Both the position numbers and the translations under genes were made by a program. Positions 26,493-35,965 of a DNA stretch of 64,000 nucleotides are shown piece after piece. Source of the stretch: Paracoccus liaowanqingii (GTDB taxonomy: Bacteria > Pseudomonadota > Alphaproteobacteria > Rhodobacterales > Rhodobacteraceae). The stretch is from the NCBI RefSeq assembly GCF_004683865.2, contig NZ_CP038439.1:784501-848500 (forward strand). Reading direction: 5' to 3'. A model generated the notes under the pieces. It had not been told where the DNA came from, made no database searches, and saw only the letters and a program-made list of their open reading frames with translations. The stretch's first letter is position 1, and each line of letters opens with the position of its first letter.

Positions 26493-27481
26493 GGCGGGCC
26501 GCCATCCTGTGGCTGTCGATGCTGGCCGGGCCGGTGGCCGCGCAGGACGGGTCCGCACAGGATGGCGCGGCAAAGGACGGTGCGGCGGTGTTTCACCGGG
26601 CCGAGGGGCTGACGGCGCATCTGGCCCGTCCGGACGGGCCGGTCCTGCCACAGGGGACGCTGACCTGCGCGGGATGCCACGGCGCGGATGGCGCGGGCGG
26701 GACCGAGGGCGGGGCCGCGGCCGCGCCGCCCATCGGGTGGGCCGCGCTGGCTGTGCCCACGCCCGACCGGCCCGCCTATGACAGCGCCGCGCTGGCCCGC
26801 CTGCTGAGGACGGGCGTCACCCCCTCGGGGCGCACGATCTCGGCCGGGATGCCGCGCTTTCAGGGCGAGGATCGGTCGATGGCGGCGCTGGTCGCCCATC
26901 TGCAGTCGCTGGACCGGTCCGAGCAGCAAGGGCTGGGGCCCACCCATCTGGCCGTGACCCTGCCCGTCGATCCGGACCTGCGCCCGGCGGCTCTGGCCGC
27001 CATCGCGGCCTTCAATGCCGAGGGCGGGGCCTTCGGACGCCGGATCACCGAGGGCGCCCCGGCCTTCCTGGACCTTGGCGCCGCCCTCGCGCAGCTTCTG
27101 CCACGGCTGGCCGAGGCCGAAGACCGGCGGGTGACGGCGTTGCTGCAGGCTGATCCCGGCCTGCAGCCGGCCCGCCTCGTCGACGCCGCCGCGCCCGACG
27201 CGCCGCGGCGGGTCGTCGGCACGCTGGACCAGATCGGCCCGCAGCTGGCCCGTTTGCTGGATCGGCCCGGCACCCAGGCCGTCGTCATCGGCCCCCCGCC
27301 CGAGGCGATGGCCTGGGCCGTCGACCACCGCCGGACGGGCAGGGCGGCCCATGCCTATGCCGCCACGAGTGCCGTGCTGGGCCTGCTGCGGGACCACGGC
27401 CGGACCCCGACGCGCAGGCGGCTGGCGGAGGATGTCGAACGGCTGGATCCGTCCGGGCTGGTGGAGGTCTACCGGAAGTGA
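26489..27481 (+). CDS. c-type cytochrome with C-terminal binding-protein-like extension
   Basis: The 330-residue product begins with a signal peptide (RAAILWLSMLAGPVAAQ) and a class I cytochrome c domain: heme site C60-A-G-C63-H64 and likely Met ligand M121 (SAGMPRF). From about residue 152 (LAVTLPVDPDLRPAALAAI) it continues with about 180 residues resembling the fold of periplasmic Leu/Ile-type binding proteins (AIAAFNAEGG.FGRRI, AVVIGPPPEAMAWAV), though shortened. The start overlaps the SCO1 stop (ATGA). It is the natural electron acceptor or sensor for the oxidase system. The fusion is unusual and its C-terminal assignment is tentative. Confidence 0.82.
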   Translation: MRRAAILWLSMLAGPVAAQDGSAQDGAAKDGAAVFHRAEGLTAHLARPDGPVLPQGTLTCAGCHGADGAGGTEGGAAAAPPIGWAALAVPTPDRPAYDSAALARLLRTGVTPSGRTISAGMPRFQGEDRSMAALVAHLQSLDRSEQQGLGPTHLAVTLPVDPDLRPAALAAIAAFNAEGGAFGRRITEGAPAFLDLGAALAQLLPRLAEAEDRRVTALLQADPGLQPARLVDAAAPDAPRRVVGTLDQIGPQLARLLDRPGTQAVVIGPPPEAMAWAVDHRRTGRAAHAYAATSAVLGLLRDHGRTPTRRRLAEDVERLDPSGLVEVYRK

Positions 27482-27531
27482 GCCAGGGACGAGGTTCGCG
27501 GGTTGACAGGTCAGCTGGGCCTCTCAGCCTC

Positions 27532-28905
27532 TCAGCCTCCCCGGACGTCTGGCGCCTGCGCGATCCAGTCGGTGGCGGCCTCGTAGTCGCGGCCCAGGTT
27601 CAGGACCGTCGCATCCTGTCCTCGGTGGCCGATCAGCTGCAGGCCCATGGGGGTGCCTGCGGGGCCGAAGCCCGCCGGGACGCAGAGCGCGGGCAGGCCG
27701 GTCAGCGAGGCGGGCACGACGACCTCCATCCAGCGGTGATAGCTGTCCATCGCCGTCCCGGCGATCCGGGCGGGCCAGGTGAGGTCGGCGTCGAAGGGAA
27801 AGAGCTGCGCCGAGGGCAGGGCCAGGATGTCGACCTCCATCGCGGCGGTGCGGCGGAACCAGTCGGACCGCAGCGCGCTGGCGCGGCGGATCTGGTCCGC
27901 CGTGGCGGCCCGCCCGCGCTCGATCTCCCATCGCAAGTCGGGCTTGACCATGTCGGGGGCGCCGTCCAGCAGCGTGCCCAGGGTTCCGGCGATGGTCCAG
28001 CTGCGCAGCAGGGTCCAGGCCTCCCACAGGGCCTCGGCCGGGAAGGGCGGGGCCATCGGCGCGACATGGTGGCCCAGATCCTCCAGCACGCCCACCGCCG
28101 TGGCGCAGAGGTCCAGGACCCCCGGTTCCATCGCATAGGCGCCGCCCCAATCGGCCAGCCAGCCGATGCGCAGCTTGCGCGCGGACGCCTCGGGGCGGTA
28201 GGGGCCGGTGGAATGCGGGTGGCGGGGGTCGTGCTGCGACTGCACGGCCAGCAGCAGCTCCAGATCGCGGATCGAGCGGGCCATCGGCCCTTCGGTCGAC
28301 AGCTGCGGCAGGAACAGATCGCCCGGTCCGCCGCCCGCCACCAGCCCGTAGCTGGGACGGAAGCCGAAGACGTTGTTCCAGCCCGCCGGATTGCGCAGCG
28401 ATCCCATCATGTCGGATCCGTCCGCCAGCGCCACCATCCGGCAGGCCAGCGCCGCGCCCGCGCCGCCGCTGGATCCCCCGGCCGAGCGGGTCGGGCCATA
28501 GGGGTTGCGCGTGACGCCATAGACGGGGTTGTAGCTGTGCGAGCCCAGCCCGAATTCCGGCGTGTTCGTCTTGCCGATGATGACCGCCCCCGCCCGGCGC
28601 AGCCGCGCGACCATGGGGCTGTCCGCGACCGGCACATGGTCGCAGAAGGCGGGCGAGCCATAGCTGGTCACGATGCCCGCCGTGTCGGCCAGATCCTTGA
28701 TCGCCATGGGCAGGCCCTGCAGGGGCCCGGCGGGCGCCCGGGCGGCCTCGGCCAGCAGCTCTGCCCGGGGGCGCAGGGCGACGATGGCGTTGATGCGCGG
28801 ATTGATCTCGTCGATCCGGTCCAGCGTATTTACCATCAGCTGCTGGGGCGTCAGGGTGCCGGCGCGCAGGGCCGCCAGCTGCCGTGTGGCGTCTTGCGTG
28901 ATCAT
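27532..28905 (-). CDS. amidase signature family enzyme
   Basis: A 457-residue amidase hydrolysing a carboxamide to acid plus ammonia. The Lys-cisSer-Ser triad is complete: K70 (LPMAIKDLAD), S145 (SAGGSSGGAG) and S169 (GSDMMGSLRNPAG; most relatives have GSDTGGS, so the MM is a local variation). The start at 28905 (MITQDATRQL) matches the family and has GAAGGA upstream; a longer frame reaching 28998 has no such signal. It ends convergently with the cytochrome gene. True substrate unknown; it may be an aryl or nitrile-derived amidase and need not belong to the oxidase locus. Confidence 0.88.
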   Translation of the reverse strand: MITQDATRQLAALRAGTLTPQQLMVNTLDRIDEINPRINAIVALRPRAELLAEAARAPAGPLQGLPMAIKDLADTAGIVTSYGSPAFCDHVPVADSPMVARLRRAGAVIIGKTNTPEFGLGSHSYNPVYGVTRNPYGPTRSAGGSSGGAGAALACRMVALADGSDMMGSLRNPAGWNNVFGFRPSYGLVAGGGPGDLFLPQLSTEGPMARSIRDLELLLAVQSQHDPRHPHSTGPYRPEASARKLRIGWLADWGGAYAMEPGVLDLCATAVGVLEDLGHHVAPMAPPFPAEALWEAWTLLRSWTIAGTLGTLLDGAPDMVKPDLRWEIERGRAATADQIRRASALRSDWFRRTAAMEVDILALPSAQLFPFDADLTWPARIAGTAMDSYHRWMEVVVPASLTGLPALCVPAGFGPAGTPMGLQLIGHRGQDATVLNLGRDYEAATDWIAQAPDVRGG

Positions 28906-29017
28906 TGGGGCGGTTCCTTCTGGCTGGGACGGAGGTCTGGCCGCCATCCTGTCCCAGCCCGCCCCGATGGGGAAGCCATGGCGTCGCCCCGGCGGCACGG
29001 CGCCGGGGCGGTGCCCC

Positions 29018-30079
29018 TCAGGGGATCAGCCGATCCTGCCGCAGCCGCTCGAAGAGGTCGAAGAACGCCTGATCGGTCGCCACATAGCCGGTGAAGCCCA
29101 TCCGGCGGCTTTTGGACATGTCGGTCACCACCTCGATCGGACGGCCCAGATCGGCATCGGTGTGCCAGGGCGAGGCCAGGCGGCCCAGGTCGGGTTCGGC
29201 CAGCCCCTCGCGCGCCGCGATCTCGGCCCAGAGGGGGGCGTCGTCCTGCATCTGCGCCTCCAGCGGGCGGGGCGTGCCGTCGAACTCCTCGGCCTCGATC
29301 CCGAACCAGCCGGCGATGCGGGGCCACATCCAACGCCAGCGGAAGACGTCGCCATTGACGATGTTGAAGTCCTGATTGCGGGCGGCGGGGGTCCCGGCGG
29401 CCCAGATCACCTGCGCGGCCAGCTGCCGGGCATCGGTCATGTCGGTCAGCCCGTTCCACTGCGCCGCCGATCCGGGGAAGCGGAACGGCCGCCCGGTCTC
29501 GCGGCAGAGCGTGGCATAGGTGGCCAGCGTGGTGCCCATGTTCATCGCATTGCCGACCGCCTGGCCGATGACGGTATGCGGGCGATGCACGCTCCAGCCA
29601 AAGCCGTCGCGGTCGGCGGCGGCGAACAGCTCGTCCTCCTGCGCGTAGTAGAAGTTGGCGACGTCCAGGCGGCCCTGGTCCTCGCGGAACGGCGTCTGGG
29701 GCAGGCGGCCCTGGCCATAGGCCTCGAAGGGGCCCAGGTAATGCTTGAGGCCCGTGACCAGCGCCGCATGCTGCAGGCTGCCCACCGGGCGCAGCGCGTC
29801 GAAGAGGTTGCGGATCATCGCGGCATTGACGCGGATGTTCTCGGCCTCGGTCGGCATGCGCAGCCAGGTGGTCAGGAACACATGGCTGGGGGTCAGGCCC
29901 TGCAGCGCGGTGGCGAGGGATGCGGGGTCCAGCAGGTCGGCGGCCACGGGGGTCACGCCCTCCTGCGGCTGCGGGGTGCGGCTGAGGCCGAGGACGGTCC
30001 AGCCCTCGTCGGCCAGCTGCCGGGCGATGGCGCTGCCTTGGATGCCGGTGGCGCCGACGATCAGTGCGGTGCGGGTCAT
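29018..30079 (-). CDS. PRISE-type NAD(P)-dependent reductase (extended SDR)
   Basis: The 353-residue protein has the nucleotide site GATGIQGSAIARQL at its N-terminus and the features of progesterone 5-beta-reductase/iridoid synthase-like enzymes: the VTGLKHYLGPFEAYG motif in place of the classical Tyr-x3-Lys, and VHRPHTVIGQAVGNAMNM. Family members reduce activated C=C bonds of enones. It is divergent from an HxlR regulator with a 99-bp gap, an arrangement typical of stress-inducible reductases. Physiological substrate unknown. Confidence 0.85.
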   Translation of the reverse strand: MTRTALIVGATGIQGSAIARQLADEGWTVLGLSRTPQPQEGVTPVAADLLDPASLATALQGLTPSHVFLTTWLRMPTEAENIRVNAAMIRNLFDALRPVGSLQHAALVTGLKHYLGPFEAYGQGRLPQTPFREDQGRLDVANFYYAQEDELFAAADRDGFGWSVHRPHTVIGQAVGNAMNMGTTLATYATLCRETGRPFRFPGSAAQWNGLTDMTDARQLAAQVIWAAGTPAARNQDFNIVNGDVFRWRWMWPRIAGWFGIEAEEFDGTPRPLEAQMQDDAPLWAEIAAREGLAEPDLGRLASPWHTDADLGRPIEVVTDMSKSRRMGFTGYVATDQAFFDLFERLRQDRLIP

Positions 30080-30178
30080 GGCTGTCTCCTGTAAGGTGTC
30101 GACCCATCAGGTAGGGGCTTGCGCCCGCATCCTCCAGACGGCACCATTTCGGGACCTAGGCACCGAAGGGTTACCATC

Positions 30179-30583
30179 ATGCAGGCCACCGGCCCCGATC
30201 AGGACTGGCGCGAGGATTGCGCGCCCCGCCGCGTGATGGAGCTGTTCTCGACCAAATGGACCAGCATGATCCTGCACACGCTGCAGGCCCGCCACGCAGG
30301 CGCCGCGCGCACCGGGGTGCTGCAGCGCAGCCTGCCGGGCATTTCCAAGAAGATGCTGGTCCAGACCCTGCGCGAGATGGAGGCCAGCGGCCTTCTGACC
30401 CGCCATGTCGAACGGGTGGTGCCGCCGGCGGTCGAATACCGGCTGACGCCCCTGGGCCACCGCTTCGTGGGTCTGGTCGATCTGGTCTATGGCTGGGGGC
30501 GCGACAATGCCGACGCACTGGACCAGCTGCAGGAACGGGCGACCTCGCGGCGGCGCGGCGACGGGGCCGACCCTGCGCCCTGA
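30179..30583 (+). CDS. HxlR-family transcriptional regulator
   Basis: A 134-residue MarR-like winged helix protein. The HxlR pattern is clear: FSTKWTSMILHTL, the recognition helix region LPGISKKMLVQTLREMEASGL and the wing HVERVVPPAVEYRLTPLG. The start at 30179 (MQATGPDQDW) is chosen because the family begins about 15 residues before the C.....RVMELF segment, and an upstream ATG at 30119 would add 20 atypical residues. Probably represses the divergent reductase gene and senses a reactive electrophile, as described for several family members. Confidence 0.85.
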   Translation: MQATGPDQDWREDCAPRRVMELFSTKWTSMILHTLQARHAGAARTGVLQRSLPGISKKMLVQTLREMEASGLLTRHVERVVPPAVEYRLTPLGHRFVGLVDLVYGWGRDNADALDQLQERATSRRRGDGADPAP

Positions 30584-30598
30584 GGTCCGCCCGGGGGA

Positions 30599-31447
30599 TC
30601 ACGCCATCGCGGTCGAGCGTTCGGTGATCATGGCCAGGAAGTTGCGCAGTTCCAGCGTCCGCCGCGCGGCATCCGTCACCTCGGCGTCCAGTCCCAGCTG
30701 CCAGGCAAGGTCGCGGCGGTGGGGGTCGTCGTTCAGCGCCTCCAGCCGGGCGGCGTGATCCTCGATCGCGGCGCTGTCGCGCGCCAGACCCTCGTCGACC
30801 AGGTTCTGCGCCTGTCGGCGCAGCGAGGCGGCGATCTCGGCCAAGGTGATCTCGGGGTGGTACTGCACGCCCCAGAACAGACCCGCGCCATGCCGGATCT
30901 CGACCGCCTCGACCGGGGTGTCGGCGTTGCGCGCCAGAAGGACGGCGCCGGGGGGCAGGGTCGTCACCACGCTGGAATGCATGGCCGGGGCGGACCAGAC
31001 CGCAGGGCGGCCCTGCAGCAGCGGATGGGTCCGGCCGGCATCCGTCATGGTGATGTTGCGCGCGAAGGCGGCCTCGGTCCCGCTGGTGCGGGGCCCGGTC
31101 GCGCCCCCCGCCGCCACCGCCGCGATCTGCAGGCCCGCGCAGGATCCGAAGGACGGCACCCCGGCCTGGAACACCCCCGCCATGAAGCGCGCCGCCGCCC
31201 GCGTCTCGGGCGTGTCCTCGTGCATCTGGATCGGCGATCCGGCGAAGAAGACGCCGTCGTAGCGGGACAGATCGGGCAGCTCGGCATCGCCGCCGTCGAC
31301 GCAGGACAGGCTGTCCACCGACAGGTCGTCCCGCAGCCCGCGCAGGGTCCGGGCATAGCTTTCGTCCGAGGAGGTGCCCGCGGATCGGCGCCGGGTGCTG
31401 CGTTGGGAGGGGGTCTCGCTGGCGACGATCAGGACGCGAAGGGGCAC
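30599..31447 (-). CDS. class I glutamine amidotransferase-like protein
   Basis: The 282-residue protein has a GATase1 triad: C103 (FGSCAGLQIA) and H197 with E199 (GVQYHPE). Such domains release ammonia from glutamine or, in relatives, cleave gamma-glutamyl bonds. The C-terminal 80 residues are a helical extension (LRRQAQNLVDEGLARDS, ELRNFLAMITE). The start is the GTG at 31447, where LRVLIVAS, the first strand of the fold, begins; the frame is open further upstream but with low-quality composition. Ends 15 bases from the convergent HxlR gene. Not obviously tied to neighbours. Confidence 0.8.
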   Translation of the reverse strand: MPLRVLIVASETPSQRSTRRRSAGTSSDESYARTLRGLRDDLSVDSLSCVDGGDAELPDLSRYDGVFFAGSPIQMHEDTPETRAAARFMAGVFQAGVPSFGSCAGLQIAAVAAGGATGPRTSGTEAAFARNITMTDAGRTHPLLQGRPAVWSAPAMHSSVVTTLPPGAVLLARNADTPVEAVEIRHGAGLFWGVQYHPEITLAEIAASLRRQAQNLVDEGLARDSAAIEDHAARLEALNDDPHRRDLAWQLGLDAEVTDAARRTLELRNFLAMITERSTAMA

Positions 31448-31661
31448 GTTGAACAGGTCCGTGGCTGGGGAATGGGCAGGGGTAACGGGGCGGGCGCCCT
31501 TCCGTTCGCACACGATCCCGACATCCCGGGCGCGGGGGGCCGCGCGCAGGACCGGCTTGCACGGCGCGGATGCGCATGATCCAGATGGAGCGATGACACG
31601 GGGCCGGCCGGATGGCGGCCCGAGCGGACAGGGGCGCCCGAGGCGCGGAACGGAGGGTGAC

Positions 31662-32408
31662 ATGGTCGATCTTCAGGGAAAGGTGGTGCTGATCACCGGG
31701 GCAAGCCGCGGCATCGGCGCCGCCGCAGCCCGCGCCTTCGCCGCGGCGGGCGCCCATGTCGGCGCCATGGCGCGGACCGAGGCGGCGGTGTCGGACCTGG
31801 CCCATGAGATCGGCGGCACGGCGATCTGCGGCGATGTGGCGCGGGCCTTGGACCTGGAGCGCGCGGTGGCCGTCCTGCACGACCGCTTCGGGCGGCTGGA
31901 CGTGCTGGTGAACAATGCGGGCCTGATCGGACCCATCGCGGATCTGGCGGCCGTCGATCCCGAGGCGTGGGGGCAGGCCATCGACGTCAACCTCAAGGGC
32001 GTCTTTCACGGGATGCGCGCGGCGCTGCCGGTCATGCGGGCGGGCGGGGGCGGGACGATCCTGACCGTGGGTTCGGGCGCGGCCCATGCCCCGCAGATCG
32101 GGTGGAGCGCCTACTGCGCCGGCAAGGCGGGCGCCCTGATGCTGACCCGCGCGCTGGACCACGAGGCGCGCGCCGAGGGCATCCGCGCCATCAGCCTGTC
32201 GCCCGGTACGGTGGCCACCGACATGCAGCGGACGATCCGCGCCAGCGGCATCAACCCGGTCAGCCAGATCGACTGGTCGGTCCACATCCCGCCCGAATGG
32301 CCCGCGCGCACGCTGGTCTGGATGTGCACCCCTGCGGCGGACAGCTTCCTCGGCTCCGAGATCTCCCTGCGCGACGAAGCGATCCGCCGGAAGGTGGGGC
32401 TGGGGTGA
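31662..32408 (+). CDS. SDR-family oxidoreductase
   Basis: A classical short-chain dehydrogenase of 248 residues: cofactor motif TGASRGIG (residues 13-20), NNAG, a catalytic Ser in VGSGAAHAPQ and the Y-x3-K pair in AYCAGKAGAL. The C-terminus departs a little from the norm (SVHIPPEWPARTLVWMC) but the fold looks complete. GGAGGGTGAC precedes the ATG. It stands alone on the plus strand at the left edge of the mobile island. Substrate cannot be told. Confidence 0.88.
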   Translation: MVDLQGKVVLITGASRGIGAAAARAFAAAGAHVGAMARTEAAVSDLAHEIGGTAICGDVARALDLERAVAVLHDRFGRLDVLVNNAGLIGPIADLAAVDPEAWGQAIDVNLKGVFHGMRAALPVMRAGGGGTILTVGSGAAHAPQIGWSAYCAGKAGALMLTRALDHEARAEGIRAISLSPGTVATDMQRTIRASGINPVSQIDWSVHIPPEWPARTLVWMCTPAADSFLGSEISLRDEAIRRKVGLG

Positions 32409-32557
32409 TGGCTGATCCGTGGCACATGATGGGGGGTTCTTTCGGTGGTCGGCTTATTTTCGGAGCGCAATGCTTCGGAAGCACCGCCTCACTAGGGTCA
32501 GGATGCATTGATTTCCGTTTCGCTGCGTGATTCATGGCCCGGAAAAGGAGTGGCGAA

Positions 32558-33240
32558 ATGAGCGACCTTTTTTGGCTGACTGACGCTCAGATGGCACGCA
32601 TGGCCCCTTTTTCTTATAATCCTACGGCGAGCTGCGCGTTGATGACAGTCGGGTTATCAGCGGGATTATCTTCATGACCAGAAATGGCTTACGCTGCCGC
32701 GACGCATCTACCGCCTATGGCCCTCACAGACGCTTTGCAGCCGTCGGAGTCGTTGGAGCGGAAAAGGCATGTTAGCCCGGATGATGGCCGGACTTGCTGC
32801 CGAACACGGTGGAGAGACGACCGTGATGATAGACGCGACATACCTGAAGGCACATCGCACAGCGACCAGAATGGCCGTCAGAAAGGGGGGCGTGGTCGCT
32901 TGATCGGCTGCAGTTCGAGGATCAGGAAGCAGTCCGGTGGACTGTTTCCCTGAGTACGGGTGGCATGAACACCAAGCTGCACGCCATTTGCGACAGCCAG
33001 GGACGGCCGCTCGACCTGTTCATCACCGCCGGTCAGGGAGCGATCATATCGGCGCATGGGCGCTGGTCCAGCGGCTCGCCAAATGTCAAATGGCTGCTTG
33101 GCGATCGCGGTCATGATGCTGACTGGTCGAGAGACGCGTTGCAGGACAAAGGGATAGGCGCCTGCATCCCCGGTCGGAAGCAACGCAGGACGCCGATCAA
33201 ACATGACGAGGGTCGCTACAAGCGTCACGGCCCGATTGCT
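32558..33240 (+). pseudogene. IS5-family transposase remnant (left copy)
   Basis: Starts MSDLFWLTDAQMAR at 32558, the typical IS5/IS427-type N-terminus, and then breaks into several frames: MAGLAAEHG-like codons near 32780, MIDATYLKAHRTA-like codons near 32830, and MNTKLHAICDSQGRPLDLF from 32965 to KRHGPIA near 33235. At least four frameshifts are present and the last 40-50 codons are missing, cut by the IS66 element. The 149 bases before it (32409-32557) contain the probable terminal region and no gene. Long dead. Confidence 0.85.
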
Positions 33241-33535
33241 ACCGCGGACCGTTTTCCTTGACGCGCGCGATGATGTCCGGGTCTTCGACTAAGTCTACAA
33301 GAAAGTTACTCCAATGCTCCGGAGTGCGCCTGGAGTCGCGGAGCATGTCGCGCAGCTCGTCGATGCCATGGGCGGTGAGCACGGTGGCGCTCTCGTCGGT
33401 GCCGGTGTGGACGCTGATGATGTTTCCGTAGCTGAGGTTGTCGTCGTTGCTGACGATCGCTTCCAGCATTTCCAGGTCCTCGCCGAGCATCCGCGCGACA
33501 TGGTCAAGGGCGTAGACCTGTGTGACGGTCGCCAT
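33239..33535 (-). CDS. IS66 passenger protein of unknown function (98 aa)
   Basis: Starts MATVTQVYALDHVARMLGED and ends IIARVKENGPR. The ATG overlaps the tnpC stop (TGATG). Small proteins of this kind, with LEAIVSNDDNLSYGNIISV and an ELRDMLRD segment, are known to me as passengers downstream of tnpC in some alphaproteobacterial IS66 elements; function not established. It is the only gene of the element that looks intact. It is acidic, has no membrane span, and its stop codon lies at the very edge of the element. Confidence 0.65.
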   Translation of the reverse strand: MATVTQVYALDHVARMLGEDLEMLEAIVSNDDNLSYGNIISVHTGTDESATVLTAHGIDELRDMLRDSRRTPEHWSNFLVDLVEDPDIIARVKENGPR

Positions 33536-35191
33536 CAGGCGGCCTTGGCCTGCGGGGCGGTGCGCGGCGCCCAGTTCCAAGGCAGCAGTTCGTCGAGCCG
33601 GTTGATCATGTGATCGTTTATGCGATCGAGGATGTCGGCGAGGTAGGCCTGCGGGTCGAGGCCGTTCATCTTGGCCGTCTCGATGATGGTCATGGCGCGC
33701 GCGAGGGTTTTGGCACCGGTGTCGGCGCCTGCAAAGAGCCAGTTCCTGCGCCCGACGCCAATGGGTCGCAGGGCACGCTCGGCCGCATTGTTGTCGATGG
33801 CCACGCGGCCGTCCTCAAGGAACAGGCGGAACGACGGCCAGCGGCTGAGGCCGTAGCGGAAGGCACGGGCGAGATCGCCTTTGCCGGGGATGCGCGTGAG
33901 CTGCTGCTCGGCCCAGGTGCGGAAGGCCTCGACCTTGGGCTTGCTCTGCTTCTGACGGACAGACCGGCGGACATCGGCGGGTTGCCCCGCCATCTCGCGT
34001 TCGATGTCATGAAGCGCGCCGATACGGTCCAGCGCCTCGCGGGCAATCGCTGAGCCCGTCGTGGTCCAGACATCATGGAAGTCACGACGCAGATGCGCCC
34101 AACAAGCCGCTTCGCGGAGTTGTGGGGCACCGTCCGGGCCGGGATCGTAAAGCTTGGCATATCCCTTGTAGCCATCGGCCTGGAGAATGCCGCTCGTCTG
34201 GCGCAGGTGATCGCGGACGTGTTCTTCTTTCCAGTCCGGGGCGAACCGATAGACCGCCCCGGGGGGCGCGGTTCCCGCCCAAGGTCTCTGGTCGCAAACA
34301 TAGGTCCAGAGCCGGCCCTTCTCCACGCCCTTGCCGAGGCCCCGGTCTCGCAGGAAGCGGTCCGGAACCCGGATCGGGGTGTCGTCGGCGTGGAGCAGGT
34401 CGTTGGCCATGACCTCGGCCCCGATCCTGTCGATCAGGGGCTGGAGCACCTTCATGGCGCCCGCGCCAGTCGACCAGCGTGCTGTCAGGGATGTCCGCGT
34501 CCATGCGGGCGAAGATCTCGGTCAAGCGATACAGGGGAGGGTGGTCGTCGAATTTGGAGACGAGAATGTAGGCCAGCAGGGCGGCACTCGCCATGCTGCC
34601 CGGGATCGGTCGGCTCGGAGCGGGCACCTGCACCGTTCGCGGGTTCTCTCGGACGGATCGCGTTTACCCGCTTACTCTCGCAGCGGCGGCAGAACTTCTT
34701 CGGGCGTGCGATCTCGAGGACCTTCAGCTGCGCCACGACCATGTCGAGGACATCGCTGACGTCCACGCCCACCGGCCGCAGATCGCCACCGCAATTGGGG
34801 CAGCAAATGCCAGGGTCGAGCTCGCGGCGCTCACGCGGGGTGGCTTCCGACACACGCGGACGGCGGCGCGCTTTGCGCCCGGCCGCCTCTCCGGTGGGGA
34901 CCAGCGGTGCGGCCTCGTCCTCGGTCGGCGGCCTGGTGTCGCCCTCGGCGGCGGCGATCAGCAGGTCCTCCAGCGCCAGGTCCAGCTGTTCGATCTCGCG
35001 CTGGACCTTCTCCGAGGACTTTCCGAAGGCCTGCTTCTTCAGCTTTTTTCGATACGCAGCCGCAGTGTCTTAATCAGCTAATCATGAGCGCGGATGGTGG
35101 CCGACATCGTGGCATTCTCGGCCTGCAAGGCAGCGATCATCGCCTTCAGAAGCGCAGTATCTTCGGGCAGGATTGCGGCATCCGCGGGCAT
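33535..35191 (-). pseudogene. tnpC: IS66 transposase TnpC, multiply frameshifted
   Basis: The DDE transposase can be followed over about 550 codons in three frames. N-terminus: MIAALQAENATMSATIRAHD (35140 on) followed by a TAG where Gln is expected, then an extra A in the run at 35043-35050 shifts the frame before LKKQA. Zinc ribbon: CCPNCGGDL...CRRCE (34800-34680), then a shift near 34660 before VPAPSRPIPGSMASAALLA, and another near 34460 before MKVLQPLIDRIGAEV. The C-terminal 306 codons with the catalytic core (HADDTPI, WAHLRRDFHD, DNNAAERALRP) are open. Not functional as read. Confidence 0.85.
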
Positions 35192-35253
35192 GCCCAAAAT
35201 TACCACCGGTCACGCATGAACGCCATAAAAACAAGGCGATCCAGCCGGATAAA

Positions 35254-35600
35254 TCATCCCACACGGGCCGGCGCCGCACCCCAGTCCGGCCTCCGCCAGT
35301 CGATGCCCTCCCACAACATCGCAGCTGCGCCGAGGTCAAACGCGCAGCTCCGTCGCCCGCGCTTGGCCATGGAAACCGGCCGCGCTCGAGCACCTTGTAG
35401 AAGAGGCAGAACTCCTGGCCGTCCCAGTCAAGCAGCTTCAAACGGTCGCCCTTGCGGCCCCGAAACGCGAACACCGCCCCATTCGCGGGCTTCTGCCGCA
35501 ACTGGTCCTGCGCCAGTGCCGCCAGCCCCGCGATACCCTTCCTCATGTCGGTCGCACCGCAGGCCAGACAAACCCGCACCCCGGTCCCCGGCCCGATCAT
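35254..35600 (-). pseudogene. tnpB: IS66 accessory protein TnpB, frameshifted
   Basis: MIGPGTGVRVCLACGATDMRKG, FAFRGRKGDRLKLLDWDG and KVLERGRFPWPS are classic TnpB. After LTSAQL one base is missing (CTGCGATG instead of CTGGCGATG); beyond it the correct frame continues as MLWEGIDWRRPDWGAAP to the TGA at 35254. Start overlaps the tnpA stop by four bases. Confidence 0.85.
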
Positions 35601-35965
35601 GCCGTCTCCAACAGCCGCACCAGCCGAACCAGCGCCGCGTCCCCGATCCCGTCAGGACACCGCAGCTGCCGACCGATGCGCAGCACCGCCGTGATCTCCG
35701 CCAAGGCCCCACCCGGCTCTGCAGAGACCTCCGGCACAGTCGACATCTCTACCGGCAAGAACTGGGCCGCATCGGACGCCTGCCACAGCCCCTTGCGCAG
35801 CATCTCCCCTCGCCACTGCTAGATGTGCTGGCGCGTCACGTCATGGTGCCGCGCAACATCCGCCACGGTCCAGCCGTCCACCCCGACCTCGTCCAAGATC
35901 GCCAGCTTGGCCTCATCCGTCCAGCGCCTCTGCCGCTCAACCCCAAGCACCAACCCGTTCCGCAT
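35597..35965 (-). pseudogene. tnpA: IS66 protein TnpA with an in-frame stop
   Basis: MRNGLVLGVERQRRWTDEAK and the helix-turn-helix VADVARHHDVTRQHI are followed by TAG where the family has Tyr, then QWRGEMLRKGLW and the normal rest to 35597. A single base change (TAC to TAG) explains the loss. Confidence 0.85.

Noticed and set aside
24061..26505. An 814-codon minus-strand frame opposite the propeller and SCO1 genes
   Set aside because: Shadow frame; Arg/Pro/Gly/Gln-rich with no family features.
7832..27481. Interpretation of the protease/oxidase region as a known anti-phage system
   Set aside because: No CRISPR, restriction, CBASS, retron or other familiar defence proteins were recognised; the exported copper proteins point to metal or substrate oxidation instead.
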